A DNA stretch of 64,000 nucleotides from Podaxis mareebaensis (taxonomy: Eukaryota > Basidiomycota > Agaricomycetes > Agaricales > Agaricaceae), in the NCBI GenBank assembly GCA_018524725.1, contig JAEUWP010000316.1:186001-250000 (forward strand). Reading direction: 5' to 3'. The position numbers and the translations under genes were made by a program. Below are positions 47,330 through 60,164 of the stretch, piece after piece; the first letter of the stretch is position 1; every line of letters starts with the position of its first letter. Below the pieces are notes generated by a model. It worked only from the letters and a program-made list of their open reading frames with translations. It ran no database searches and was not told the origin of the DNA.

Positions 47330-50300
47330 CTACAATCGCCAGTCCTTGAAGAAGTCATTATACTCGCGCTGCACAAAAGTAACCATGTAATCAACGACTG
47401 TCCCACCCTCTTCCTCATCCTCTTGGTCTTCACCACCTTCGTCTCTCTCACCCGTTTCCACCCCCGGTCGTTTCACACCAACCTCGACAGTATCTTCCAG
47501 GAAATCGCCCTCGCCACCTGCCGTTCGTGACCGACTCCTTGCAGCATTCTCACCAGCCTCCACACCAAAATCAGCGTTGTCTGCACCCTCCATGACGTAC
47601 TCCTCCCTTGCAGCAACAGCAGCCGCATGGGCATCCTCCACGTCCTCGAACTCCCCGAGAGCCTTTGTCAGTGCTGCCACTGCCTCATTATCCGACCCCC
47701 CTTCATCGCCGCCGTCGTTGAAGATGGTTCGCCAATCGAATTCTCCCTTTTGTATGACGATGTCATCCAAGGACCGTTTTTGGTTGGCTTTTCGTAGCAT
47801 GGCTTCTTCAACAGTGTGTTGTGATACAAATCGATAGATGTGGACATCGCGAATCTGGCCAATACGATGTGCGCGGTCTTCGCATTGCTTGTCCATCTGC
47901 GGGTTGAAGTCACTATCATAGAAAACGACAGTGTCTGCTCCAGTAAGACTGGACATAACGAGGTCAGGATCGGCCGATGCTGAGTTGAAAGAATGCACTC
48001 ACTTAATTCCAACACCACCAGACCGCGATGAGGCGATGAAGCAAAAGATCCTTGCATCCGCGTTGAACCTCTCCGTGATGTACTGTCGATCTTCAATCTT
48101 GGTAGCTCCGTCCAATCGCAAATACAAATAGCCATGCAAGTTCAAGAAAACCTCCAGGATGTCCAAGATACGCGTCATCTGCGTAAATATCAACACACGG
48201 TGCCCACCAGCTTTCTTCTCCTGCAACAACTTCTTTAATTCCTGGAGTTTACCGCAGTCGTACTGGAGAAGGGATGGATCAGGGAAGGCAATCTGGAGTT
48301 TGACGCCGGCAGGATGGAGAATCTGGTCAAACTCGAGCGGTTGGGAGACGATCTGATCCTCGAATCCCTTTAGGGAAAGACGGGGTAGGTCTAAAGCCAC
48401 AACAGGGGGTGTGACAAATGCGAACTTGTTAATCTCCTCGACCATCGATTCCGCTCGTTCCGCGTAGGAGAGCACGGCTTTGTGAACGGGTTGGACGACG
48501 TCCATGAAATTATACCGCAGATCCATGGCTGAGATTGGGAGAAGTGGGTTATACATTTGCTTGACCGTTGACAACATCTCGGAGGGATAGATCGGCACTC
48601 GGGAGCACCTGAGCTCATTGAGGTAGCCGATGTGCTTCCACCGCGAGATCGTATCTAGCCGCCGCATGTACGTCTTGTAGCGTCGGTATCCATCAATGGT
48701 GCGCATGTCCTTCGGCGGTGGTTCACCTGGGAGGTCGTTAATATGTGGTAATCGAGAGGTGGCCGACAACCGCCGTGTCTCCACCGCCGTGAGCAGGGGC
48801 TCATCTTGCTGGCTGACGAACTGGCACCCCAATAAGTCAAGATTGACCTTTTCATCTTCCGTCTCCAGCCATCTCTTCCTGATCAACAATTCCTTGATTT
48901 CGAAATCCGCCGTTGCTGACCGTTGCATCGCAAAGGATGTCACGATGGGGCGAACCTCAAAGAGATCAGGATGATTACAAACTTTGCGCAATTGCATCAA
49001 GATGTTGGCAATTTTCTGGTAAATGCCCGACTGCAAATCATCTCGAGTTCGAGCGCGAGACATAAACTCGTCGTAGAGAAAGCGTTGGCGTTTGGATAGA
49101 GGACAAAGGACAAGATGTTCGAATTTGCTTGGCAACTCCTTCTCAACATCGCGTTTTAGTCGACGGAGGAGATATGGCCGTAACACGGTGTGCAACTTTG
49201 TGACACGCTGCATCGTTTCATCGTCGAGTACATTTCCCATCTCGATGGCCTTCTCCAATGGATCTAATAATCAGTAAGCACAGGATACGACCACTACAAT
49301 CAATAAGAAACCGACTTGAGAACCAATCCCCAAATTCCTTCAAATTCGCGAAATTGGAACCAGACATTAAGAACTGCAGCAAAGCCCACAGTTCAGTGAG
49401 GTTATTCTGCAGTGGCGTCCCCGTGAGCAGCAAACGACGGAAGGAGCGGAACATGAGGAGGATATTCCACCGCTGAGACTTGAAGTTCTTGATCATATGT
49501 GCTTCATCTAAGACCATATAGTACCAAGGTTTGCGTTTGAATATATGCGCATCACGACTGGCAAGGGTATAAGAAGTGATGCAGACGTTGAAATGGTATT
49601 TGTCGTTCCAGCCCTGGCGTAGTTCCTTCCTCCGTTTCGTTGTACCGTGGTAGCTCAGCACCTTGAATCCGGGTAAAAACTTCTTGAATTCCATCTCCCA
49701 GTTCAGTAGTACACTGGTCGGGACAATCTATGGACGGCTATCAGTACTGAGAGAAATGCCGTAGAAACTGAGTGCTTACAATAAGGTGAGGACCCCAAAT
49801 TCCCCGATCGCACGCGAGGTGAGCTAATAATGAAATGGTCTGAATAGTTTTCCTGGAATTGTGGATGAGTATCCAGTAGGACATCAACAAACAAATCAAG
49901 CCCGTACCCTAAACCCATCTCGTCAGCGAGAATACCATTGAGGTTATTCGAGTGTAAACTTGCAAGCCATTCCAGCCCGGACTGCTGGTATGGTCGCAAA
50001 ACACCGCGTAGTAACAAAGGGGGTTTGATCTTTTCTTCGGGGTTCCATTCTACGTGCGCAACAGCAAACGGCCGCAAGTAGTCGGGTAGTTGTACGTCGT
50101 GGTCCGTTGCGGCCTTTGCCGTCTCCCCGTCTCCCTCCTCTCCCTCCAACCCTTCTTTTTCTGCATCTCCTTCTGCTGTTTGTTGCGTCTCGCACGTCTC
50201 TTCCTCTGCCTTCTTCTCTTCCCTCCTTCCGTCCCCTTCTCCCTCTCCCTCTCCCTCTTCCTCCTCTTCAGCCCTCACAGCCACGTCGTCCTCTTCTTCC

Positions 50301-52957
50301 TCTTCCTCTTCCATCCGAGCGACATACTGGTTGCCACGCTTCAACACCGTGCTCTCCTGGTCTATCTCCATCGTGCCGTCTGCTGCTGGTGGTAGTACAA
50401 CATCGTCCACCTCTCTTGAGAGCTCTCGCTCGGAAGAAGGATTAGAGTCAACAGACTCGATACGAGATGATGATCTTTGAGGGAGCGATGCCCGTAATTC
50501 CATTTGTTCGACATCGTCCGTGTCTCGCACAAGCGACTCGGATGTATCGCGACGAGATGCAGGTTCATCCACAAACATTTCCACATCCTCGACTTCCGTC
50601 CCTTCCTCATGTTGAGATGTCCCAGAACCGCTCGCGGCTGTCTCTGGTGCAGGACCGAGTAGAAGGACGGTGCCCTCCATATCCTGATCCTCTTCCCCCT
50701 CTTCCCCCTCTTCCTCCTCCCCTAGATCAGTGCCAGCCTCGGAGGCTTCCCGAGTTGACGATGGTCCATCTTCAACTATACGATCCTTTCGCACGACTTC
50801 ACTCGCCATGCCCGCTTCATCAGCAACGTCCTCATCATCGCTGTCTCCAATAAGCTCCTCCTCTGTCTCTTCCTCCTCTTCACCCCAGCCCAATCCAACA
50901 TCCATACTACCCGATCGACTCCTCGCCCTTCTCAGATCACCCTGCTGCGTTTCCAAAAGCTGTCCAGATTGATCAAGAATGGCATCAAGATGTTCGTGAC
51001 CTCTTCTTCGTTCCTCAGCCACAAGTTTCAATCGTTCTTGTTCCCTTACATGCTACGAAGAAAGGAAATGAGTATGTTGGTCGGTTGACAAAGGAAAAAG
51101 GACCCGTCACACACATGAACAGCCTTCTTCCATTCCGCATTAACCATCTTCATCGTTGCCTTTGCGAGAGCCCTCAACCTCCTCTCTTCCTGTGCCCTTG
51201 CTTTATCCCTCTTCACCCCCTGCGTGTCCCAATACGCCTGGACTTTACTCGCAATCTGCGCCGCCACCTGCTGCCCAACCGTTTTCTTGGGGACTTTGCT
51301 CCTTGTCGTAGATATAATCTCCACAATGTCATCCCAGATATCCCGCGTGGTGCGTTTTGGCGGATCATAAGGTATGGTGCTGGGCTCGGTGCCAAAGAGA
51401 ACGTCAGTTCCCGGAATAAAGCGCCCTTGGCGACGGAAGTCAGCTTCTCGTTCCCGGATTCGTGCTTCTTCTAGCGCTCGTTTGGCAATTCTTTCGCTGT
51501 CTACTTCCTCATCTCCGAGCATTCTAAAGGATGTGAGGAAGTTGCTGAGGGAGGAGTTGAATTTTGGGGGTGGAGGGCGTTGTTTATGGTGTGTCAAGGA
51601 GGGTGGCGGCCGTCTAACGAGGAGCTTAATGCGCTTGATTTTGAGTGGTGCAGAAACTTGGGCTTCATGCGGTGGTGGTGATAATACAGGCGGTTCCGGT
51701 TCTGGTGGCTTGGGGGGTTTGACTATGGACTTAACAACTCGCGGGGGCAGTTTTGGAATTGTTGGTTCCTGTAGCGACAAAATAAGGAACGGACATCTTA
51801 GTCTGATATAACAGTAGCTCACCTGGTTCAATGGCTCTGCAGCAATTTTCACCCTCTTTACCGGCGGCTCTTCGGGAGCCGTCCCCCTTAGCCGACCACT
51901 CCTACGGCCAAGAACCGCAGATATGCTTTCGAGACCCTTCTCGTGCATTATTACATCTGGCTTCTTTGTGGGAAGGTTTTCGATAACTGATATCGGCCTA
52001 GCAGGTGAAGGATCCTTTGCCTTGGTCCGTCTCGCTGGAGCAGATATCGAAGATGCAGTTGCCCGAGCCGACCGATCAGCAGCAATGGGAACCGAAACAG
52101 TGCGTTCTCCTTCAGCGATACCCAAAGGCTTCTTGGAGACAGTTTTGGGAACAGATGGAACATCAGGAGACTCGAGCCGGACCTCTTCGGAGTCTTTGTG
52201 TTTCTCCTGCTTTACTCTTTTTTCCTTTTCTTGAACCTTTCCGCGCGTTGAGGATATGATCTCCTGAATGGCAGTGGAAGGAAGTTTATTCTTTAAACCC
52301 CGCGGCATCGGCTTCGACGGAGGTTTAGGGGATGAAAATGAAAGGCCAGAGAGGATTGAGAGTTGCTCCGAGCGCGTCCCGCGGGTTCGTCTCGAAGGAC
52401 CAGCTTCTGGTTTAACCTTCTCTAGGAGATCATATGGAGCTCTGAACTGTAGATTACTCAGCAGTCGTGCAAGTAGAAATACAGGGACTACACACATTGA
52501 CGAAGTCGATACTATGCTCAGTCTTGAGGGCCTGCATTGTTCAATTGCTCAATGAACTGCATGCAAACATGATGACAGGAGGCGTACCTGAGGATCATAG
52601 GCGAGCATCAACTTGTACTCATGCATCTGAAATAACTCGCGGACCTGCGCATAGGATCATAAGAAAGACCCTCGTACAGGCAACATATTAGCCACACACC
52701 ATATCATCATGCCTATCAAAGACTTTCGCCAACTGCGCCTGCTTCTCCGCCAACAATGCAGCTCTTTCAGCCTCCAAGACCTCCTCTGTAACATCCTCCG
52801 GTCGCATGAACTTTCGCGTGGTTCTCGAGCCTAGCCGGCGATGACCGCTCACGTCTCCGTTCGTCGTCGCCTTGGCCTTCTCACGACTGCGAGACAACTT
52901 TGACGACGAACCCACGTCTGCGCCTGACCTAACACCCGCGACGTGCCTGCCATTCAT
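47330..52957 (-). CDS. SWR1: SWR1 chromatin-remodelling ATPase
   Basis: A long multi-exon gene of roughly 1,700 codons. Swr1 is the motor of the complex that replaces H2A with H2A.Z in nucleosomes. Order: basic N-terminus ([16 protein letters not shown]) and [17 protein letters not shown]; Pro/Ser-rich region; HSA domain (about 51120-51300, [19 protein letters not shown]); very acidic segment (about 50150-51000); Snf2 N-lobe with [26 protein letters not shown] (Walker A), [10 protein letters not shown] (DExx box) and [20 protein letters not shown]; a long insertion typical of the Ino80/Swr1 branch (about 48300-49000); and C-lobe [17 protein letters not shown] and [19 protein letters not shown]. 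The wording of the N-lobe ([18 protein letters not shown]) is Swr1 rather than Ino80. The C-terminus is acidic and ends [10 protein letters not shown]. Appears intact. Confidence 0.93.
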
Positions 52958-53280
52958 AGATGCCGAGTGTTGTGCTCAACGATGAACTCGTACGCGCGCG
53001 TCGTCGTCGTTTCAGATCCGATATGTAAGCGAGGCTTGTACCCTATCCAGAGTGCGCAGATGATGCTAGTAAGCAAATCCTGAATGGTTTCCGGTGATTC
53101 TTGGACAACCTGAAAGCTGTCGTCGTGGAGAATGCAAATCTGCCAGTGCTTTGGTGAGTTCTGCGGTAGAGATGGGTGTTTATGGGCAACGTTGGATTGG
53201 TCAGGCATCATTTTGCAGAGTTGATACAGTTTGTTTGGCCAGCTCTCCTCTAAGTCACACACACCCCTTCCGTGACGCAT
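52954..53280 (-). CDS. 108-aa ORF of unknown function whose stop overlaps the SWR1 start (ATGA)
   Basis: An ORF from ATG at 53280 to a TGA that overlaps the SWR1 ATG. The sequence is not low-complexity and looks protein-like: [69 protein letters not shown]. The same frame stays open a little upstream (DEYYFRMRHGRG), so it may be the last exon of a small gene in the 53.3-53.5 kb gap, or a long upstream ORF in the SWR1 leader that could limit SWR1 translation. I recognise no family. Confidence 0.4.
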   Translation of the reverse strand: MRHGRGVCDLEESWPNKLYQLCKMMPDQSNVAHKHPSLPQNSPKHWQICILHDDSFQVVQESPETIQDLLTSIICALWIGYKPRLHIGSETTTTRAYEFIVEHNTRHL

Positions 53281-53538
53281 CCGAAAGTAGTATTCGTCCC
53301 CTACAAGTACAAATGGCTATGTAGCACTAGATTCCGTACAAATGAAAAAGTATGAAAGTTCGTGGCATCATTTCATGAAGAAAAAACTGAGAATCCAAGT
53401 TCGGGTATTAAAGTGCGGGTACTGTGTACAACAAGAGTATCTTTCCTCTCCGCCAGGGCCTCGGTGAAGCTGAACAGCCCTGATGGGTATATACAATCAT
53501 AGACAAGGCGTGTTGCATCGTTTTTTGCGTCCAGCGCG

Positions 53539-55038
<1,500 letters not shown>

Positions 55039-55970
55039 CCCCCAGGATATGGCAGTAAAAATGAGAGGGAGTTGAAGAGGGAATAGGATAGGATGGCCGG
55101 TGAATGGGTAAGAGGTGGATGGCGGCAATTGTTCGATTATTACAGTGATCCGATATGGTAGGTGTACAAACAACAATATTGACGCTGGCCAAATAATGCT
55201 CACGGGGTTTGTTCCATAAATAGCACAAGGTTACTGGAGGTTATTGGGCACCAATTTAGTAGAAAGAACAACATTCGACACGGCGGGAACAAGGACATTG
55301 GGACCTCCCTATCAACCGAGTACAAGAGTCCTTCCAGTGCATCAAACAAGTAATCACACCTGGGATAATTTTTTACAGGCTGCCGTATCATATTCATAAT
55401 CTTCCCATACGTACGTTGTAAAGGGAAATCAGAAGCATGGCGAACTCAGGTGAAGGATCATCATCAAAGCCTTATTGTTGCTTGATTGATAAATTGCATA
55501 GTACTCCAAGGAACGTGAGTCGTGGTGACATGAGATTATTAAAGGCGGATTGTCTCGTTACACAGTGCTCGTCGATACGTCACTGCAAAGAGGCAGTTCA
55601 CTTGATGACAGTTAGGCTGCGACTCCGATCGACCAGTAAATTAACGGAAACACACGCGATCCGATCACGTCACATCCGCTAGCACGTCCCGCTCCAAAAA
55701 CAAGCACTTGCTCCGAGCCGACACGAAAAAACTCTTGGTTGTCATTGTAGAATATGTAAGGCCAAGCTCCGGCTATCGGACCTACATATTTTTGGCGCGC
55801 GCTTAGGGAATCGTCAAGCGCGCGCCCTGTGTCTCCACACTCCATGATTAAATCATCAGAAGGCACGGCATCCAGAAAAAAATCGATCAGCATCGGACCA
55901 AGAAATGCCCTCAACCCATAGCACTTAGCGAGAAGCAGTTTCCCCCCCCCCCTCCCGGCGCCGCCCAGGA
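55039..55970. other. Intergenic
   Basis: Promoter side of the PKA gene and 3' side of the SET gene. A 120-aa minus-strand ORF (55612-55974) with a poly-C/G tract is not supported by any motif. Confidence 0.45.
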
Positions 55971-57886
55971 TCAAACGAACACCTCACCATCACCGCGGTC
56001 GTCGTTGTCAACGTCGAGCGCATTGGCGAAATCAAGCCAGGCGAATTTACAACTGTCCAAAATTGAGTGTTCGCTCATGACAATAGACAATGCCAACCGC
56101 ATGCGCTTCCTGTCTTCCGGAACGGCCTACAAAATCGGAGAGAAGCGTCGTTAATTAGAGCTCAGCTGCAATGAAAATAAAACATGACCAACGTCCATAA
56201 TCTGCCCGAGATCTTCATTAGCAAACCCAGGATAACCAGTGGCATCTTTCCTCATCTCGCACAATCTTATGACCGTCCGAGCAACCTCCAGAAGCACAGG
56301 AACCAACGGCGACCTTAGTGCATCTGGTCCATCACTCCCATAATTTGATCGGTCGTCCTGTAGTGTGTCTTCCAAATTCATTTGGGCCGTGATGATTTCC
56401 CGCAGTCTGTCCCCACGTAAATCAACTGAAGGCCCTGCTAAGGGTGCGTTTCGACACAGAAGCTTGATGAGGAATATCCACAGGTGGTGTGAGATTTTAC
56501 CGTCGCTATTGATGTAGAACCGTGTCTCCGAGTCAGATGGGTAATGGGCAAACACCAGGCTCGAGGTGGTGAATAGATCGGCGTGTGAGGAAAGCTCTGT
56601 GTGATCGAGGCGCGGGATCTCCCATGTTTCCTTCGATAGCGGAGGCCCGCGGACGATATCATTTACGTCAAAGTTGACCGTATCGTTGTCATTTGGGTCA
56701 AGGATGAAACCATATTGCACCAATAGCTGGGCATTGGACAGATTTTCACCGTAGGTATTGAACACTTCTTCGTGGGGAAGGATCTCCGCATTGGACACCA
56801 TTTCGTAGTATGTGCCGCAGTCTGCTTGTCCCCACTGCACGTCATCCGTTTGGTCGCGGTCGTCGCTATCATGTTCACATTCCCGAAGGGAACCACATTC
56901 GGGACAAACATAGAAATCACTCTAGAAAGTGATGAACGTCCATTGATTTACTGAGCCGTTTGATCCTTACCTGTATATGGACGTGATTCTCGAGCACATG
57001 GTTGAAACTGGGTTGAAATGCTCATGAGCACATAAGTGTAGATCATTACACCTGACTACTCACGCATCTGCAACAGGGGTCATCGCTAGCCCGTGATAGG
57101 TATCCAGCAGAAAGGCTCTCGATGAGACAAGTGAATAAGCCTTCCGAAAACCAGCTAACTCAGGCTCCTGTGTCAAGTGTTGGCGGACACGCGGTTCTTG
57201 TAGAACCGGTAATACAACTTCATGATAATAACGATCTATATTTTCCTATTCACGACATTGGATCAATTACAATATTCGGACATTCCCAAAAACGTCGGCT
57301 CACCCGTAACGTTCTGCCGGCATCATCCTTTTCTTCCAACCGTTTCATGACCTCCGTACCACGCAACCACATTAGGGGGTCATCAAGGTAAGGTTCAAGG
57401 ATAGGTGTGATCCTACTCGGTCGTGCTAGAGAGTCGCATCCCCAAAAAACAGGTAAGTCTATGGATGGGAGTGATTGCAGGTATCCAGACCACCGAGAGT
57501 GACCAGTGTGAAGACTGAAACGAATCTGCATCACAACTGGGATCTGGCATTGATATGGACACTCACATTTCTGAGTAAAGGGCGAAAGATAATCCGAGTT
57601 GCGCACCCAAACCGTGTAGCTCGAACGGTATGTGTTCCGAGAGAAAACAAGACTTGACAGAGAGCACGGCATCCTTGGGTATCCGAACCACTATGAAACT
57701 CACATCAAGTCCAAGTTAAATTGAAAGCATGCAGTAGAAGCTGTGCCTACACGTTGTGTTCGGGGGAATAGACACGTCTCCGGAGACAACATGAATACCT
57801 CGGTTGTCGTCGTAACAGATGCAGATTCGAGGGTCGATGAAAAAGCCATTTTGCGTGCACCACTTCGACAGAGACTGAGAGGCCAT
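55971..57886 (-). CDS. SET-domain protein lysine methyltransferase (RKM/SETD type)
   Basis: Multi-exon gene starting MASQSLSKWCTQNGFFIDPR, followed by ICYDDNRGIHVVSGDVSIPP, the split first part of a SET domain. SRWSGYLQSLPSIDLPVFWG and DPLMWLRGTEVMKRLEE belong to the long I-SET insertion of the Rubisco-LSMT-like class. The catalytic half is clear: ILPHEEVFNTYGENLSNAQL and LVQYGFILDPND, where NTYGEN-x2-NAQLL-x-QYGF carries the AdoMet-binding Asn and the active-site Tyr. The C-terminal helical part (HHLWIFLIKLLCRNAPL, MRKDATGYPG) resembles the Rubs-subs-bind domain. The last exon ends DNDDRGDGEVFV. Relatives methylate ribosomal proteins or other cytosolic targets; the substrate here is unknown. 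It shares a 230-bp divergent promoter with the gene at 58117. Confidence 0.85.
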
Positions 57887-58116
57887 CTTAGATGTGTACA
57901 AGGAGCATGAGGCCACAGGTAGTGACCAGCGATACGAGGTATTGTGTGGAATGAAGCGAAGGATAAATGGCTCGGAGAACTGATCCAAGATGAAGTGTCC
58001 AAGATCACATACAAGATCCACGCTGGCTTGGCAAGGGACACAAAGCACATGTAAATACAAGCACAAACAAACGACTCCTCGAGCGCCTCGACAATCTACA
58101 CGCTGTATCAATCCCA

Positions 58117-58519
58117 ATGCTACCCGTGCTTGATCTCGTCCATAGAGGCGTCGTCCTCTCACTGGTCTCGCTATCTGCATATGGCCTGTACATTGGCTAC
58201 GCATCCCATAGTGCTCGCATGGCGCGGGGAAGAGGTGAGCTACGTGTGCACGATGAAGCTAGTTAAACTCCTGACGCCCTTAATGAAGAGGTAGGGATGC
58301 TACGATGACTATCTATCGATATCAATGATTTAATGTCGTCAAAGTATATTGCGCGCCGTGAGGAGGCAGCTAGGTTAGCCAAACAGGTTCGTCTGTTGGT
58401 CTATCGTCAATCCAGCTCAGAAGCCAACACATGTTTCTTCGCAATACCCTTAGGAGGAATTAAACGAACAGACGCTTGCACAAGCCGCACAAAACGCTGT
58501 CAATAGAACAAGCTCATAG
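58117..58519 (+). CDS. Small single-span membrane protein, COX14-like
   Basis: Two or three short exons give about 78 residues. The N-terminal part is MLPVLDLVHRGVVLSLVSLS then AYGLYIGYASHSARMARGR, and the C-terminal part is YIARREEAARLAKQ joined by a GT-AG intron (about 58387-58453) to EELNEQTLAQAAQNAVNRTS. One hydrophobic helix near the N-terminus preceded by HR, a G-Y-x-G-Y motif, and a charged helical tail match the layout of Cox14, a small inner-membrane factor for cytochrome c oxidase assembly. The first intron (about 58250-58349) is the least certain junction. The identification rests on shape and a few residues only. Confidence 0.45.
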
Positions 58520-58919
58520 ATATTTCGTTAGGTTTCCTTCCCCATGCGGATCCGACGCCGTCAGTGTACCTAAACATCCTTATTGCACACCATCACAACT
58601 CAGTTCACAGGGTGAACAACACGCCGCTCCGGTACTTGCGCACCTCCACCAAACTTCTCAAATTTAGACGCGTCTTACTCTTACCAGACGATGGCCGAGA
58701 AAACAAAGAGCCCGATCACCATCACCATTAGGTTACTAGCAATATAATATCTACACGCGACTATGACTACAACTGCGGGTAGAAATACAATCAGGTCCAC
58801 AACAGGAGCAACATACTCATACAGCGGGAAGAAAATCGAAGATATAAACAAATAAGCCGAATTGGAGGAGAGTCTAAGTAACTGGAAGAGAAGATCCAAC
58901 TCAGCCAGGACGGTGGTAT

Positions 58920-60062
58920 TTACCAATGACCGAGTCGGACGACGCTCCTGTCAAATCCGATTTCGGTCCAGTTCTCGACGCCGGCGACGGGGCCCTCCTG
59001 CGGATCCAAACCAACAAAGCCAACGCGACTGTAGACGAGAGCAGCACCCGGATTGTCATGGGCAACGAAGAGCGTCACTGTGGCCTTGGTCTGAAGAAGG
59101 CTGCAACAAATCCATCATCAGTACTGCATACGATCGACAAATCAAACCTATTACTCACAACTCGCAAACCTTCCGAACCAGTCGCTCAGCGCAACCGAGA
59201 CGACGCCAATTCGGGTTCGTATACACTTTAGTGATCGTAGCGTTCGTCTCACTGTTCCGTGTAAATGCCACGATTGATGCGATCTCACTGTGGGAGCTGC
59301 CCCTCTGAGCGATGCGATGTATCCAAACTTGGTGGTGGGTAACTAAAAATGTCGCCTCGCTGATGGCGCCCTCTTGGGTAAGAAGGTATGGGTCCTAACA
59401 TAAATCAATACCTCTGATTGAACAAGCGGGGTCATGCGGGAACGTACCGAATCGGAGGCAAAACCGAAGCAACATTCCGCGATCTGCAAGATGTCATCGT
59501 GGTTTGCTGGTCTGATCTCATAGGTAAGATCGGCTCGAAGAGGCACGGCACGAGCTCTAAGCGTCTGCGTTGTACAGAAACTGAGCTTGGCGGCATAATA
59601 TGGAGTCTTGTCGAGGTTCTGAACCCCTGTAATCCTTGTCCAACACCAAGCAAAAACTCTGGCAAGGAGGTCGGGGCCGTAGACAGCGTATACCCGCTCG
59701 ACAGGTACGCTTTGTCGAAGGGCCACAACCATCTGTTCCATCCTTGGTTGGAGGAAGTCTTGTGTCAAGCGGTTGGTGGGAAGAGTGGCGAAAAAGAAGA
59801 CGGGATAGGAGTCCAGATATCCTTCGGTGACGGACAACACGAACTCGACAATTGTTCCACCAGACGCTGTCCCCGAAGAGCAAACTACCCAAACCTGAGG
59901 ACGAGGCGGACCTTCGTTCCGAGACTCGAACAAACGAGATTTCAAGAGGATGGGTAGAACGCAATTTGCATTGGGCTCGTTGCTTTTCAAAGCGTCGAGA
60001 ACAGACGACGGGACACGGAGAGCGGAACTGTAGACATGAACTGCGAAGTTGTTGGAGGACAT
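58920..60062 (-). CDS. GNAT-family N-acetyltransferase
   Basis: Starts MSSNNFAVHVYSSALRVPSS (ATG 60062; an in-frame ATG at 60164 would add 34 residues). A variable N-terminal half (PQVWVVCSSGTASGGTIVEF, YAAKLSFCTTQTLR) precedes an acetyl-CoA-binding core that is clear only after splicing. After the exon ending near TPLVQSE, the next exon (about 59310-59170) gives RNSETNATITKVYTNPNWRR then LGCAERLVRKVCEL, the motif A strand and RxxGxA loop. The last exon gives ATVTLFVAHDNPGAALVYSR then VGFVGLD, the NxxAxxLYxxxGF signature of motif B. It ends DRSVVRLGHW. Substrate unknown; similar fungal proteins are annotated only by domain. Confidence 0.75.
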
Positions 60063-60164
60063 GGTGTCACGGAAAGTAGCTGAAGGTGATCTGAATGAAA
60101 CTTGTTGTTGGGACGACGCTCCAGCAAGGCCCCCTAGGTTATATAGCCTGTCCACCGAGTGCAT

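Noticed and set aside
50090..50853. Leu/Pro- and Ser-rich plus-strand ORFs of 100-128 aa
   Set aside because: They are antisense to the acidic Glu/Asp-rich segment of SWR1, which automatically gives Leu/Pro/Ser codons on the other strand.
58681..58926. 82-codon ORF with two hydrophobic stretches just after the GNAT gene (minus)
   Set aside because: It has no ATG (it begins at TTG), lies in the 3' flank of the acetyltransferase and has no splice partner I could find.
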